Positions 8,655 through 16,494 of a stretch of DNA of 38,699 nucleotides are shown here, one piece after another. Under the pieces are notes generated by a model. The model was not told where the DNA came from. It saw only the letters and a list, made by a program, of their open reading frames with translations, and did not search any database. The DNA is taken from assembly GCF_900095265.1 (NCBI RefSeq), contig NZ_LT607667.1, positions 73,255-111,953 on the forward strand, given 5' to 3'. Origin of the DNA: Janthinobacterium sp. UMAB-56. GTDB taxonomy: Bacteria > Pseudomonadota > Gammaproteobacteria > Burkholderiales > Burkholderiaceae_D. Numbering within the stretch: position 1 is the first letter of the stretch; each line of letters starts with the position of its first letter. The translations under genes were made by a program, and so were the position numbers.

Positions 8655-9899
8655 ATGGACCCTATTTCGCGCGCAACTGTGCCCAATGCCATCCCGGCCA
8701 CGCCCCGCGTGGGCGAGACGGCTCCGCTGGCGCCAGCGCTGCCCGTGCCGCCTTCCGGCGCGGCGGCGGCCCTTGCCATCCTGTCCTCGTCCCAGGTCGA
8801 CATCTCTCCGCTGGGCCAGTTCCTCTCCGGCGTGGCCTTGTCGCGCCGGCAACTGCTGGCCTTGCAGGGCGTTACAGAGGAGGCCAGGGCGGCAAATACC
8901 CCCGTGAATGTCAATGATGACTTGCTGGCGCTGGCGCGGCAGTTGACGGAATCGTTTGCCCAGCTGCAAACGAGCGGCATCGATGCCAGCCAGCTGGCGA
9001 CGGCCGGCGACACGCCGGGCAGCCTGGCGCAGCGCTACGATTTGCTGTCGGGCGATGGCACGACGGATGCCAGCGCCGCGCTGGCACAGGACGGCAGCTT
9101 GCTCACGCAAGGGCAGCTGGCCCGCATCGGCATCGACTTGCGCAAGGAAGAGGTCGACGCGGCAACTTTACAGGCCGCGTATGCGGCCGACAGTTACGCC
9201 ACCCTGGACGCCTTGCAGCAGGGAACGGACGTGCTGGCGCAGGTGGGCGCCGTGCTGGCGCAGCGACAGGGCGTGCCGCTGGCGGCCGTGGTCGAAGCGG
9301 ATTTGACGGGTGAAGCAATGCCGGCCAGCGTCGCGCAGCAGACGGCTGTCGATGAAGGGCCGCCGCAGACGGCCGCTATTGAACAGCGGCAACGGGAAGT
9401 GCAGCGGCAGCTGGAAGCGGAAGAGTTGAACCTGGACTTGCAGGAGCTGCGGCCCCAGCCGCCAGCGCAACAAGCCGACGATGCGGCGCAATTGCAGCAG
9501 ACGCAACGCACGGACAGCCAGCGCATGGATGCCCGGCGCATCGACGGCGAACGCATGACTGCCGATGAGCAGGTGCAGCGGGAAGAGGGCGCGCAGTCGG
9601 TCAAGGCGGCTTCTGTACGGGCGCAGTCGCTGGCGCAAGCCGGTGCAGGCCCCGCGACGGCGCAAGCCCAGATGGCCCAGCAAAATGCGCGGGCGCAAGA
9701 GCTGGCCGCGCGCATGGACGTGCCGCCGCCTTCATCGCAAGACCCGTCCGTGGCGGCGGCCATCGCCGCGTATAACTTGAATATCGCCGCCCTCAATCCC
9801 GGCTTGATGAACCGGCCATTGCCGGCCAGCGACTCGCGCCTGCCGCTGGTGGCGCCCGTCGCTGCCGTGGCACCCGTCAAGCCCGTGAAGAAAATCTAG
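8655..9899 (+). CDS. Gln/Ala-rich protein of unknown function
   Basis: I do not recognise this 414-residue protein. It has no signal peptide or membrane helix. The first 60 residues are Pro/Ala-rich. Residues about 70-230 look helical and globular. Residues about 235-345 are very rich in Gln, Arg, Glu and Ala, with heptad-like runs (REVQRQLEAEELNLDLQEL; QRMDARRIDGERM) that suggest a coiled coil or disordered linker. The last 60 residues are again Ala/Pro-rich and end in PVKPVKKI. A GGAGG ribosome site at 8644-8648 precedes the ATG, and codon use matches the neighbours, so the gene is probably real. Its stop shares a CTAG with the convergent OsmC-like gene. A flagellar hook-length or scaffold-like role is conceivable from composition only. 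Confidence 0.75.
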   Translation: MDPISRATVPNAIPATPRVGETAPLAPALPVPPSGAAAALAILSSSQVDISPLGQFLSGVALSRRQLLALQGVTEEARAANTPVNVNDDLLALARQLTESFAQLQTSGIDASQLATAGDTPGSLAQRYDLLSGDGTTDASAALAQDGSLLTQGQLARIGIDLRKEEVDAATLQAAYAADSYATLDALQQGTDVLAQVGAVLAQRQGVPLAAVVEADLTGEAMPASVAQQTAVDEGPPQTAAIEQRQREVQRQLEAEELNLDLQELRPQPPAQQADDAAQLQQTQRTDSQRMDARRIDGERMTADEQVQREEGAQSVKAASVRAQSLAQAGAGPATAQAQMAQQNARAQELAARMDVPPPSSQDPSVAAAIAAYNLNIAALNPGLMNRPLPASDSRLPLVAPVAAVAPVKPVKKI

Positions 9900-10321
9900 G
9901 GCAGCAGGCTGGCGTCCAGTGTAATGTTGGCTTTAAGTAACTTTGACACGGGGCAGCCGGCTTTGGCCTTGGCCGTCAAGGCCTCGAATGTCGCCTGGTC
10001 GGCACCCGGAATCTTCGCCTTCAGGGTGAGGTGGACGGCCGTGATGGCAAAGCCATCGTCTTCCTTGTCGAGGGTCACTTCGGCCGTCGTCTCCATCTTT
10101 TCCGCCGTCAGGCCCGCTTCGCCGAGGATCAGCGACAGGGCCATGGTGAAGCAGCCCGCGTGGGCGGCGCCGATCAGTTCCTCGGGATTCGTGCCGGGCT
10201 TGCCTTCGAAGCGGCTGGCAAAGCCGTAGGGATATTCCTGCAAGGCGCCGCTGCGCGTGCTGATGGCGCCCTTGCCATCCTTGATGCCGCCTGACCAGAT
10301 GGCCGATCCGTTGGTTTTCAT
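9896..10321 (-). CDS. OsmC/Ohr family peroxiredoxin
   Basis: A 141-residue member of the OsmC family of thiol peroxidases that reduce organic hydroperoxides. The two family cysteines are present: Cys57 in AAHAGCFTMALS and Cys123 in KAGCPVSKLLKAN. The N-terminal GSAIWSGGIKDGKGAIST strand region is more like OsmC than Ohr. The gene is convergent with the 8655-9899 gene, and the two stop codons share the palindrome CTAG at 9896-9899. It stands alone on this strand, so a role in stress defence comes from the family rather than from context. Confidence 0.9.
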   Translation of the reverse strand: MKTNGSAIWSGGIKDGKGAISTRSGALQEYPYGFASRFEGKPGTNPEELIGAAHAGCFTMALSLILGEAGLTAEKMETTAEVTLDKEDDGFAITAVHLTLKAKIPGADQATFEALTAKAKAGCPVSKLLKANITLDASLLP

Positions 10322-10621
10322 ATTGCCGCTCCTGTGTGGGGTGTCGCTGCGAGTGGGGCGTCAGCGCCGTGGCGGTGACTGGCAGATCTTATGCTTGTTG
10401 CAAGGCTGGCGGCGCGCGTTTAGCCATCGCCGTTTGCGCCGGCTCGGCGGAGCGGTGTTTTCTGGGGCCGGCTGCGGCGCACATGCGGCAAACCTGCCTT
10501 ATTTCAGGTCTGCAAGCGCTAAATCCTTTAAAATAGCAGGTTATAAGAAAATTCCCGGAAATTCGCGGAATATTCGCGCTCGATATTTCAGTTTCAGTTT
10601 CAGTTTTTAGTTTCATTAACA
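10322..10621. other. Intergenic region, osmC-like gene to ribBX leader
   Basis: The 300 bases between the OsmC-like gene and the structured leader element hold no convincing gene. The left half is GC-rich and the right half becomes AT-rich. Three consecutive TTTCAG hexamers lie at 10586-10603. A TAAAAT at 10529-10534 could be a -10 box but has no good -35 partner. The promoters for both flanking genes must lie here. No RFN/FMN riboswitch consensus is present. Confidence 0.5.
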
Positions 10622-10739
10622 ACGCCCGGAAAAACCGTCGCGAGCGGAAGGAAGAGGTGGCTGAGAAGCGCAACCGTACGAAGGTACGGTGAGCATCGCA
10701 AGCCGCCTATACCGACGCGCAGCAGGTTTTGCCAGGTGT
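10622..10739 (+). ncRNA. Structured 118-nt repeat element, copy A (ribBX leader)
   Basis: Copy A of an element that recurs without gaps at 27442-27559. The 80-nt core (10641-10720) matches copy B at 74 positions. Nested pairings can be drawn: outer arms 10622-10636 and 10725-10739 (two mismatches), GCG/CGC and CGG/CCG at the base of the core, GGTGGC with GCCGCC, and an apical CCGTAC-GAAG-GTACGG hairpin. It ends 16 bases before the ribBX start, where a cis-regulator of riboflavin genes would sit, yet it does not match the FMN riboswitch. It could be a leader RNA structure, or simply a dispersed intergenic repeat in either DNA or RNA form. Function unknown. Confidence 0.6.
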
Positions 10740-10755
10740 CTTCAGAGGATGAATA

Positions 10756-11871
10756 ATGTCAATATCCAGCACCGAAGAGATCGTCGCTGAATTGCGCGCC
10801 GGCCGCATGGTGATACTGGTCGATGAAGAAGACCGGGAAAATGAAGGCGATCTGGTGCTTGCCGCCGATTTCGTGACGCCTGAAGCCATCAATTTCATGA
10901 TTACGCATGCGCGTGGCCTGGTCTGCCTGACCCTGACGGAAGAACGTTGCGACGAGCTGAACCTGTCGATGATGACGTCGCGCAACGGCACCGCCTACGG
11001 CACCAACTTTACTGTTTCCATCGAAGCGGCCGAAGGCGTGACGACGGGCATTTCCGCCGCCGACCGCGCCAAGACCATCGAGGTGGCTGTGGCCAAGGGC
11101 ACGCAGCCCAGCGATATCGTCCAGCCTGGCCATATCTTCCCCCTGAAAGCGCAAAAAGGCGGCGTGCTGATGCGCGCGGGCCATACGGAAGCCGGTTGCG
11201 ACCTGACGGCCATGGCCGGCCTTACGCCCGCGTCCGTGATTTGCGAAATCATGAAGGACGACGGCACCATGGCGCGCCTGCCGGACTTGCTGCTGTTTGC
11301 CGAGCAACATGGCCTCAAGATCGGCACGATTGCCGACCTGATCCATTACCGCAGCCAGACGGAATCCCTGGTCGAACGCGTTGCCGAGCGCACCCTGCAG
11401 ACGGCGCATGGCGAATTCCGCTTGATCGCGTTCCGCGACAAGCCGAGCGCGTCGGCCCACCTGGCGCTCGTCCATGGCGACCTGGCGCCCGGCCTGGAAG
11501 CGCTAGTGCGCGTGCACCAGCCAGTTTCCCTGCTGGACGTGCTGGAAAGCGAAGCCACCACCCACTCGTGGACGGTGGCCGCCTCGATGGCTGCCATCAA
11601 GCAGTCCGAGCGGGGCGTGATGGTCTTGCTGAACTGCGGCGAGACGTCGAGCGAGCTGTTTGCCCAGTTCGCCGCGCTCGACACGCCGCAAGCCAAGCCG
11701 AAAGGCCGTGCCGCCAGCATGGACTTGCGCAGCTATGGCATCGGCGCGCAAATCCTGCGCGACCTGGGTGTGAGCAAGATGCAATTGCTGGCCAGTCCAC
11801 GCAAGATGCCGTCGATGGCCGGTTTCGACCTGGAAGTGACGGGTTTTCAGTGCCATCCCGGGCAGCAGTAA
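10756..11871 (+). CDS. ribBX: 3,4-dihydroxy-2-butanone 4-phosphate synthase with degenerate GTP cyclohydrolase II domain (RibBX type)
   Basis: The N-terminal 200 residues are a complete RibB domain that makes the four-carbon riboflavin precursor from ribulose 5-phosphate. It has the acidic metal and substrate loop EDRENEGD at 25-32, plus [16 protein letters not shown] and GTMARLPDL. The C-terminal part (about 205-371) aligns in layout with GTP cyclohydrolase II, but the zinc-cysteine motif (C-x2-GD...CDC) and the QEGR catalytic segment are absent: after VRVH the sequence reads [18 protein letters not shown]. This matches the RibBX proteins known to lack cyclohydrolase activity, so a separate RibA should be encoded elsewhere. 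It lies 60-65 bp before ribH. Confidence 0.9.
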   Translation: MSISSTEEIVAELRAGRMVILVDEEDRENEGDLVLAADFVTPEAINFMITHARGLVCLTLTEERCDELNLSMMTSRNGTAYGTNFTVSIEAAEGVTTGISAADRAKTIEVAVAKGTQPSDIVQPGHIFPLKAQKGGVLMRAGHTEAGCDLTAMAGLTPASVICEIMKDDGTMARLPDLLLFAEQHGLKIGTIADLIHYRSQTESLVERVAERTLQTAHGEFRLIAFRDKPSASAHLALVHGDLAPGLEALVRVHQPVSLLDVLESEATTHSWTVAASMAAIKQSERGVMVLLNCGETSSELFAQFAALDTPQAKPKGRAASMDLRSYGIGAQILRDLGVSKMQLLASPRKMPSMAGFDLEVTGFQCHPGQQ

Positions 11872-11934
11872 TTCATTAACTTTAGCGGTCTGGCGCATGG
11901 CGCCGACGCTGATCACCTGATAAAGAGGCTTATG

Positions 11935-12417
11935 ATGACCGTAGGAACATACGAAACCAATTTTGCCGGCGAAGGTTTGCGCGTCGGTATCGTCCAGGCA
12001 CGATTCAATGAAATCGTCGGCGGTGGCTTGCTGTCGGCATGCCTGGAAGAGTTGAGCAAGCTGGGCGTGGCCGATGAAGATATCCTGCACGTGACCGTGC
12101 CGGGCGCCCTGGAAATCCCACTGATTCTGCAAAAAATGGCAGAAACCGAGCAATTCGACGCCCTGATCGCACTGGGCGCCGTGATTCGCGGTGAAACCTA
12201 CCACTTCGAGCTGGTATCGAACGAATCGGGCGCAGGCATCACGCGCGTCGGTCTCGATTACGGCATCCCGATCGCCAACGCAGTGTTGACGACCGAAAAC
12301 GACGAGCAGGCGGAAGTGCGCATGCTGGTCAAGGGCGCCGAAGCGGCACGCGTGGCAGTGGAAATGGCCAATCTGGCGCAAGCGCTAGAAGAGTTGCAAG
12401 ACACAGACGAGGATTAA
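11935..12417 (+). CDS. ribH: 6,7-dimethyl-8-ribityllumazine synthase
   Basis: Lumazine synthase joins the RibBX product with the RibD-pathway pyrimidine to give the substrate of riboflavin synthase. The 160-residue protein shows the standard family order: [13 protein letters not shown] near the start, [21 protein letters not shown], and [22 protein letters not shown]. The family usually assembles into pentamers or icosahedral shells. Two ATG codons stand in tandem at 11932 and 11935; AAGAGG at 11923-11928 is better spaced for the second. It sits between ribBX and nusB, a common betaproteobacterial order. Confidence 0.95.
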   Translation: MTVGTYETNFAGEGLRVGIVQARFNEIVGGGLLSACLEELSKLGVADEDILHVTVPGALEIPLILQKMAETEQFDALIALGAVIRGETYHFELVSNESGAGITRVGLDYGIPIANAVLTTENDEQAEVRMLVKGAEAARVAVEMANLAQALEELQDTDED

Positions 12418-12435
12418 TCGTGCTTGCGCCGCAGT

Positions 12436-12452
12436 GTGCTGCCTGGCAGCAC
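12436..12452 (+). other. Hairpin between ribH and nusB
   Basis: GTGCTGC and GCAGCAC form a 7-bp perfect stem with a CTG loop, extended by flanking CGC/GCG bases. No T-run follows, so it does not look like a terminator. It may stabilise or punctuate the ribBX-ribH-nusB message. Confidence 0.4.
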
Positions 12453-12508
12453 GCCGCGGTATTCGTCACTATTTGCAGTAGATACGTATTTAAGAACAGG
12501 TAACAATC

Positions 12509-12979
12509 ATGACTGAGAAAAATTTGCTCGCCAATCCCAGCAAAAACCGCACGCCGCGTCACCGCGCGCGCGAGTTTGCGCTGCAGGGCTTGTACCAGTG
12601 GTTGCTGAACAATGAAGACGCGACCACCGTCGTGAACAATATTCGCGCCGCGCATGGTTTCGACAAGGCCGATGGCGATCATTTCACGGTGCTGCTGTAC
12701 GGCACCATCAAGGACTCGCTGGCGCTGCGCGACAGCATGACCCCCTTGATCGACCGCAATATCGCAGAACTGTCGCCCATCGAACACGGCATTCTGCTGA
12801 TCGGCGCGTTCGAGCTGAAGAACAACATGGAAATCCCGTACCGCGTCGTCATCAACGAAGCGGTCGAGCTGGCCAAGTCGTTTGGCGGTATCGACGGTCA
12901 CAAGTATGTGAACGGCGTGCTCGACAAGCTGGCAGTGAAGTTCCGCGAGGAAGAAGTCAACGCCAACAAGCGCAAGTAA
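12509..12979 (+). CDS. nusB: Transcription antitermination factor NusB
   Basis: NusB binds the boxA RNA with NusE/S10 during rRNA antitermination. The 156-residue protein has the family features RHRAREFALQGLYQWL near the start, the DRNIAELSPIEHGILLIGAFEL helix pair, and PYRVVINEAVELAKSFGG followed by KYVNGVLDKL. Its basic tail ends in NANKRK. It is 91 bp after ribH and is followed by a strong terminator, so it probably ends the rib operon. Confidence 0.96.
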   Translation: MTEKNLLANPSKNRTPRHRAREFALQGLYQWLLNNEDATTVVNNIRAAHGFDKADGDHFTVLLYGTIKDSLALRDSMTPLIDRNIAELSPIEHGILLIGAFELKNNMEIPYRVVINEAVELAKSFGGIDGHKYVNGVLDKLAVKFREEEVNANKRK

Positions 12980-13019
12980 TGTAGGGATGGATCCAGCGGC
13001 GAAGGCCGCACTGGATGCA

Positions 13020-13050
13020 AAAAGGGCAGACTGAAAAGTCTGCCCTTTTT
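13020..13050 (+). terminator. Intrinsic terminator after nusB
   Basis: AAAAGGGCAGACT at 13020-13032 pairs with AGTCTGCCCTTTT after a GAAA loop and runs into T residues. The A-rich 5' side also makes it usable from the other strand, so it may serve the minus-strand gene ending at 13132 as well. A second hairpin, ATCCAG...CTGGAT, lies just before it at 12990-13015. Confidence 0.9.
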
Positions 13051-13131
13051 GCTGTCGGAGTGTTGCGCTTTAGTACGGCGGGTAAGGCCGACCCGAGAGC
13101 GGGCTGCGCAGCAGTTTTGAAGAGCGCGCGA

Positions 13132-14049
13132 CTACAGGCCGGCGATCTCGTTGTGTGGCAATACTTTAATGGTGATGCCGCTTTCCGCTGCCGGCGCCTT
13201 GGCTGGCGCTGGCGTGTTCGATGCCATCACCGGCGTCGTGGTCGGCACGCGCTGGCCGGCGGACACTTGTTTCAGGCGGCGGTATTCGGCCAGCACGCGC
13301 GAGCCGTAGCCCGAGTCGGTGGCGAAGTTGGCGGCGCCCACATAGGTTTTCAAGCCTGCCTCGACGGAACCGCCACGCGTGACGTAGTCTTTCAGGATCA
13401 GCGAGCCGACGCGGATGTTGGCTACCGGGTTCAGGGCCGCTTGCACGCCGCCCATTTCCTGGAAGCGCTCATGGTGCACTTTCGACATGACTTGCATCAA
13501 GCCTTGCGCGCCCACTGGGCTTTCCGCGAACGGGTTCAAGCCCGATTCGATGGCCATCACGGCCAGGATCAGCAGCGGGTCCAGCTTGATTTCGCGCGCC
13601 GTCAGGTAAGCCGTCGAGACGAGCATATTGGTCGCATCGTTGGCCACGCGGTAGCGTTTGGAGAGCCAGTTGGTCACCCATTGCTGCTGCTTTTGCGTGC
13701 CCAGCAAGGCTTTTTCTTCCTTGCTCAGCGCTGTGTTGCTGGCAGCGGCCGTTTGCACCGAAGCGGGCGCTTCCATCAGTGCCGACAGGGCCGGTGCTTC
13801 GACGGCTTGCGCCTCTGCCATGGGCAGCGGGAACAGGCTGTGCGTCAGTTGCTTGCCCAGGTCAGGGCGGAACATCAGCAGGGCGATCAGTGCCAGGGCG
13901 GAAATGCCGAAGACGGTCAGTGTGTGTTGCGCCGTGGTCAAAACGCCACGTGCTGAAATGGCCTGTGCGCGGGCGCGCAGACGCGCCAACGCTGGCTGGC
14001 CAGCCACGGTTGAAGCAGGCAAGGCTGCTTCAGTGCTACGATGAGTCAT
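13132..14049 (-). CDS. Membrane-anchored lytic transglycosylase (SLT domain)
   Basis: A 305-residue cell-wall enzyme predicted to cleave peptidoglycan glycan strands. One membrane helix (about 44-60) follows a basic cytoplasmic N-terminus, placing the rest in the periplasm. The SLT lysozyme-like domain spans about 145-265: the catalytic Glu is Glu168 in AIESGLNPFAESPVGAQGLMQVM, and ANIRVGSLILKDY and YVGAANFATDSGYGSRVL follow. The C-terminal 40 residues are low-complexity Pro/Ala/Thr. It stands alone, divergent from ubiD. The family is clear; I cannot place it in a named Mlt class. Confidence 0.88.
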   Translation of the reverse strand: MTHRSTEAALPASTVAGQPALARLRARAQAISARGVLTTAQHTLTVFGISALALIALLMFRPDLGKQLTHSLFPLPMAEAQAVEAPALSALMEAPASVQTAAASNTALSKEEKALLGTQKQQQWVTNWLSKRYRVANDATNMLVSTAYLTAREIKLDPLLILAVMAIESGLNPFAESPVGAQGLMQVMSKVHHERFQEMGGVQAALNPVANIRVGSLILKDYVTRGGSVEAGLKTYVGAANFATDSGYGSRVLAEYRRLKQVSAGQRVPTTTPVMASNTPAPAKAPAAESGITIKVLPHNEIAGL

Positions 14050-14527
14050 AGAGTTCCCCGAAATGTCGCGTCAACAGGCAGTCCCTCCGCGGTCTCGCGG
14101 TGTTGTGGGTACTGCCAATGCCGTGCATCAGAAATATCATCGTTTCCGCCGCGTATGGATGCGTGCGAGAAACGCCGTCATTGCTTGCTTGAGCTGATCG
14201 GTCCCGTTTTGGTATTGGATCAGTCGCAATACAACTTTTACCGGGGGTAAGGCAGACGCCTTTTGAAAACACTCCTTAAAATGTCATGTGGAGCCCCGAC
14301 TCCGTGAATGAAAGAGAAACGCTAAAATCAAGCCCTGGGCCGGCGTGCTCTTTCAAGTTGGGCGAATTGTAGAAGCCGTTTTATATCAAGTCAATACTAA
14401 CGAATCGATTCTTTATTACTTTTATGTCTTACTTTTTGTCTTGCATTGTGCCAAAAGCCAATAAAATCAATTACTTGGCATAGATCCTTCAGCAACGGCG
14501 TCCGACGTCAAAAAAAATTAAAAACAC
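14050..14527. other. Intergenic region between the transglycosylase and ubiD genes
   Basis: 478 bases between divergent genes with no coding signal I trust. The stretch from about 14370 to 14527 is markedly AT-rich and should hold the ubiD promoter; TTGCAT at 14441-14446 and TAAAAT at 14462-14467 are candidates but only 15 bp apart. The bases before the ubiD ATG are A-rich with no Shine-Dalgarno-like purine block, which is unusual beside the neighbouring genes. Confidence 0.45.
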
Positions 14528-16012
14528 ATGAAATATTCAGATTTGCGAGATTTTATTTCTCAACTGCAACAAATGGGTGAACTTAAGCCCATTTCGACCC
14601 CCATTTCACCGATTTTGGAGATGACGGAAGTCTGCGACCGCACCTTGCGCGCAGGCGGGCCGGCCTTGCTATTCAACCATCCGACGGGCTATGACATGCC
14701 GGTGCTGGGTAATTTGTTCGGCACGACGCGCCGCGTGGCGCTGGGCATGGGCGCGGAAGACGTCAGCGAATTGCGCAAGATCGGCCATGTGCTGGCGCGC
14801 CTGAAGGAGCCGGAGCCGCCGAAGGATTTCAAGGATTTGCTGGGCCTCGGTTCCCTGGTGAAATCCGTGTGGGACATGTCGCCGAAAGAGTTGCGCGGCG
14901 CCAAGTGCCAGGAAATCGTCTGGGAAGGCAGTGACGTGGATCTGGCGCGCCTGCCCATCCAGCATTGCTGGCCCGGCGATATTGCCCCCCTGATTACCTG
15001 GGGCCTGGTGATCACCAAGGGCCCGAACAAGAAGCGGCAAAACCTCGGCATTTACCGTCAGCAAGTGCTGGGACGTAATAAGGTCATCATGCGCTGGCTG
15101 GCGCACCGGGGCGGGGCGCTGGACTTCCGCGAGCATGCGATTCAAAGCAAGGGCAAGCCGTATCCGATCGCCGTCGCGCTCGGTGCCGATCCCGCTACTA
15201 TATTAGGGGCTGTCACGCCAGTGCCGGACAGCCTGTCCGAATACCAGTTCGCCGGCTTGCTGCGCGGCAGCCGCACGGAGCTGGTCAAAGCCATCGGCAG
15301 CGAGCTGCGCGTGCCCGCCTCGGCGGAAATCGTGCTTGAAGGCCATATCTACCCGGATGAAAACCATCCGAGCGGCTACGAGCACGCGCTGGAAGGGCCA
15401 TATGGCGACCATACGGGCTACTATAATGAGCAGGACAGTTTCCCCGTGTTTACCATCGACCGCATCACCATGCGCCGCGACCCGATCTACCACTCCACGT
15501 ATACAGGCAAACCACCGGACGAGCCGGCCGTGCTGGGCCTGGCCCTGAACGAAGTGTTCGTGCCCTTGCTGCAAAAGCAGTTCAGCGAAATCACGGACTT
15601 CTATCTGCCGCCCGAAGGCTGCAGCTACCGCATGGCCGTGGTGCAGATCAAGAAGCAGTACGCGGGCCACGCCAAGCGCGTGATGTTCGGCGTGTGGAGT
15701 TTCTTGCGCCAGTTCATGTATACCAAGTTCATCGTGGTGGTCGACGAAGACGTGAATATCCGCGACTGGAAAGAAGTCATCTGGGCCATCACCACGCGTG
15801 TCGACCCTATCCGCGACACGACCCTGGTCGACAACACGCCCATCGACTATCTGGACTTTGCCTCGCCGGTCAGTGGCCTGGGCAGCAAGATGGGTATCGA
15901 TGCCACCAATAAATGGCCGGGCGAAACCACGCGCGAATGGGGCACGACGATCGCCATGACGCCGGAAGTGAAGGCGAAGGTTGACAGCATCTGGCAAGAA
16001 CTGGGGCTGTAA
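14528..16012 (+). CDS. ubiD: 4-hydroxy-3-polyprenylbenzoate decarboxylase UbiD
   Basis: Decarboxylates the polyprenylated 4-hydroxybenzoate intermediate in ubiquinone synthesis using prenylated FMN supplied by UbiX. The 494-residue length is typical. Recognisable family blocks are [20 protein letters not shown] at the start, [21 protein letters not shown] in the cofactor region, [15 protein letters not shown], and the C-terminal [12 protein letters not shown]. It is a single gene here, with no ubiX in view. A hairpin of the GTCAGGCCC family begins 22 bp after the stop. Confidence 0.95.
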   Translation: MKYSDLRDFISQLQQMGELKPISTPISPILEMTEVCDRTLRAGGPALLFNHPTGYDMPVLGNLFGTTRRVALGMGAEDVSELRKIGHVLARLKEPEPPKDFKDLLGLGSLVKSVWDMSPKELRGAKCQEIVWEGSDVDLARLPIQHCWPGDIAPLITWGLVITKGPNKKRQNLGIYRQQVLGRNKVIMRWLAHRGGALDFREHAIQSKGKPYPIAVALGADPATILGAVTPVPDSLSEYQFAGLLRGSRTELVKAIGSELRVPASAEIVLEGHIYPDENHPSGYEHALEGPYGDHTGYYNEQDSFPVFTIDRITMRRDPIYHSTYTGKPPDEPAVLGLALNEVFVPLLQKQFSEITDFYLPPEGCSYRMAVVQIKKQYAGHAKRVMFGVWSFLRQFMYTKFIVVVDEDVNIRDWKEVIWAITTRVDPIRDTTLVDNTPIDYLDFASPVSGLGSKMGIDATNKWPGETTREWGTTIAMTPEVKAKVDSIWQELGL

Positions 16013-16033
16013 GGCAATCCTTGAGCGGCTGGA

Positions 16034-16098
16034 GTCAGGCCCTCAGCACCGATAACGCAAAGGTTATTGCCAACCCGATCGGGGGTCTGACCCCGGAT
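16034..16098 (+). repeat. GTCAGGCCC / GGGTCTGAC hairpin repeat, copy 1
   Basis: GTCAGGCCC at 16034-16042 can pair with GGGTCTGAC at 16083-16091 (one G-U). A 40-nt loop between them contains its own ATAAC/GTTAT stem. The right arm continues as CCCGGATTT, nearly the same as at 21057-21074. It lies between ubiD and the SRP RNA promoter and may act as a transcription stop or be a dispersed intergenic repeat. Confidence 0.5.
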
Positions 16099-16132
16099 TT
16101 CAGCTTGCTTCCCCAATCTGCCCCAGACCGGT

Positions 16133-16138
16133 TATAAT
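16133..16138 (+). promoter_or_regulatory. -10 box of the SRP RNA promoter
   Basis: A consensus TATAAT ends 7 bases before the predicted 5' end of the SRP RNA at 16146, the right distance for initiation there. The -35 region is poor at 17 bp spacing, so the promoter call rests on the -10 box and position. Confidence 0.55.
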
Positions 16139-16145
16139 TGTCCCT

Positions 16146-16241
16146 GGCGGGCCCCTGCGCATCGTGGCATGGCTAACCTGGTCAGGTCGGGAACGAAGCA
16201 GCCACGGCTATTAACCATGAGTGCCGCAGATCAGGCTCGCC
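16146..16241 (+). ncRNA. ffs: Signal recognition particle RNA, small bacterial type (4.5S)
   Basis: RNA scaffold of the signal recognition particle that, with Ffh, targets nascent membrane proteins. The conserved domain IV is visible as GGTCAGGTCGGGAACGAAGC followed by AGCC at 16180-16203. The ends pair: GGCGGGCC at 16146-16153 with GGCTCGCC at 16234-16241, with one G-U. An additional TGGCATGG / CCATGAGTGCC stem lies between. Length of about 96 nt suits the small type. The exact ends are set by the terminal stem and the upstream TATAAT. Lying next to dnaX is a common arrangement. Confidence 0.92.
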
Positions 16242-16274
16242 ACCTTCGGGAATGTTTCATCAGGATCAACAATC

Positions 16275-16297
16275 AAGCTGCCATGGGCAGCTTTTTT
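16275..16297 (+). terminator. Intrinsic terminator after the SRP RNA
   Basis: AAGCTGCC at 16275-16282 and GGCAGCTT at 16286-16293 form an 8-bp stem with an ATG loop, followed by a run of Ts. It lies 33 bp after the RNA. Confidence 0.88.
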
Positions 16298-16494
16298 GCT
16301 TTTACGGCCACACTTTCCCTTGGCGCTGAAGCATTGTCGGGCTGGCTGTGTTTTCCCTGTTTTCACTTGGCCATGTTATACAATTGCTGCTTTGCCGCGT
16401 TTGCCAGCTTGCACTTAAACTTGAGCTGGCCCGGCCATGAGGCTTGCGCCCGCCGCGCAGGATCACACCGCAACTCGCATGGTAAAATCTCAGC

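Noticed and set aside
10622..10755. FMN riboswitch (RFN element) upstream of ribBX
   Set aside because: The conserved RFN blocks are not present. The structured sequence found here also occurs downstream of ybdD, which has no link to riboflavin.
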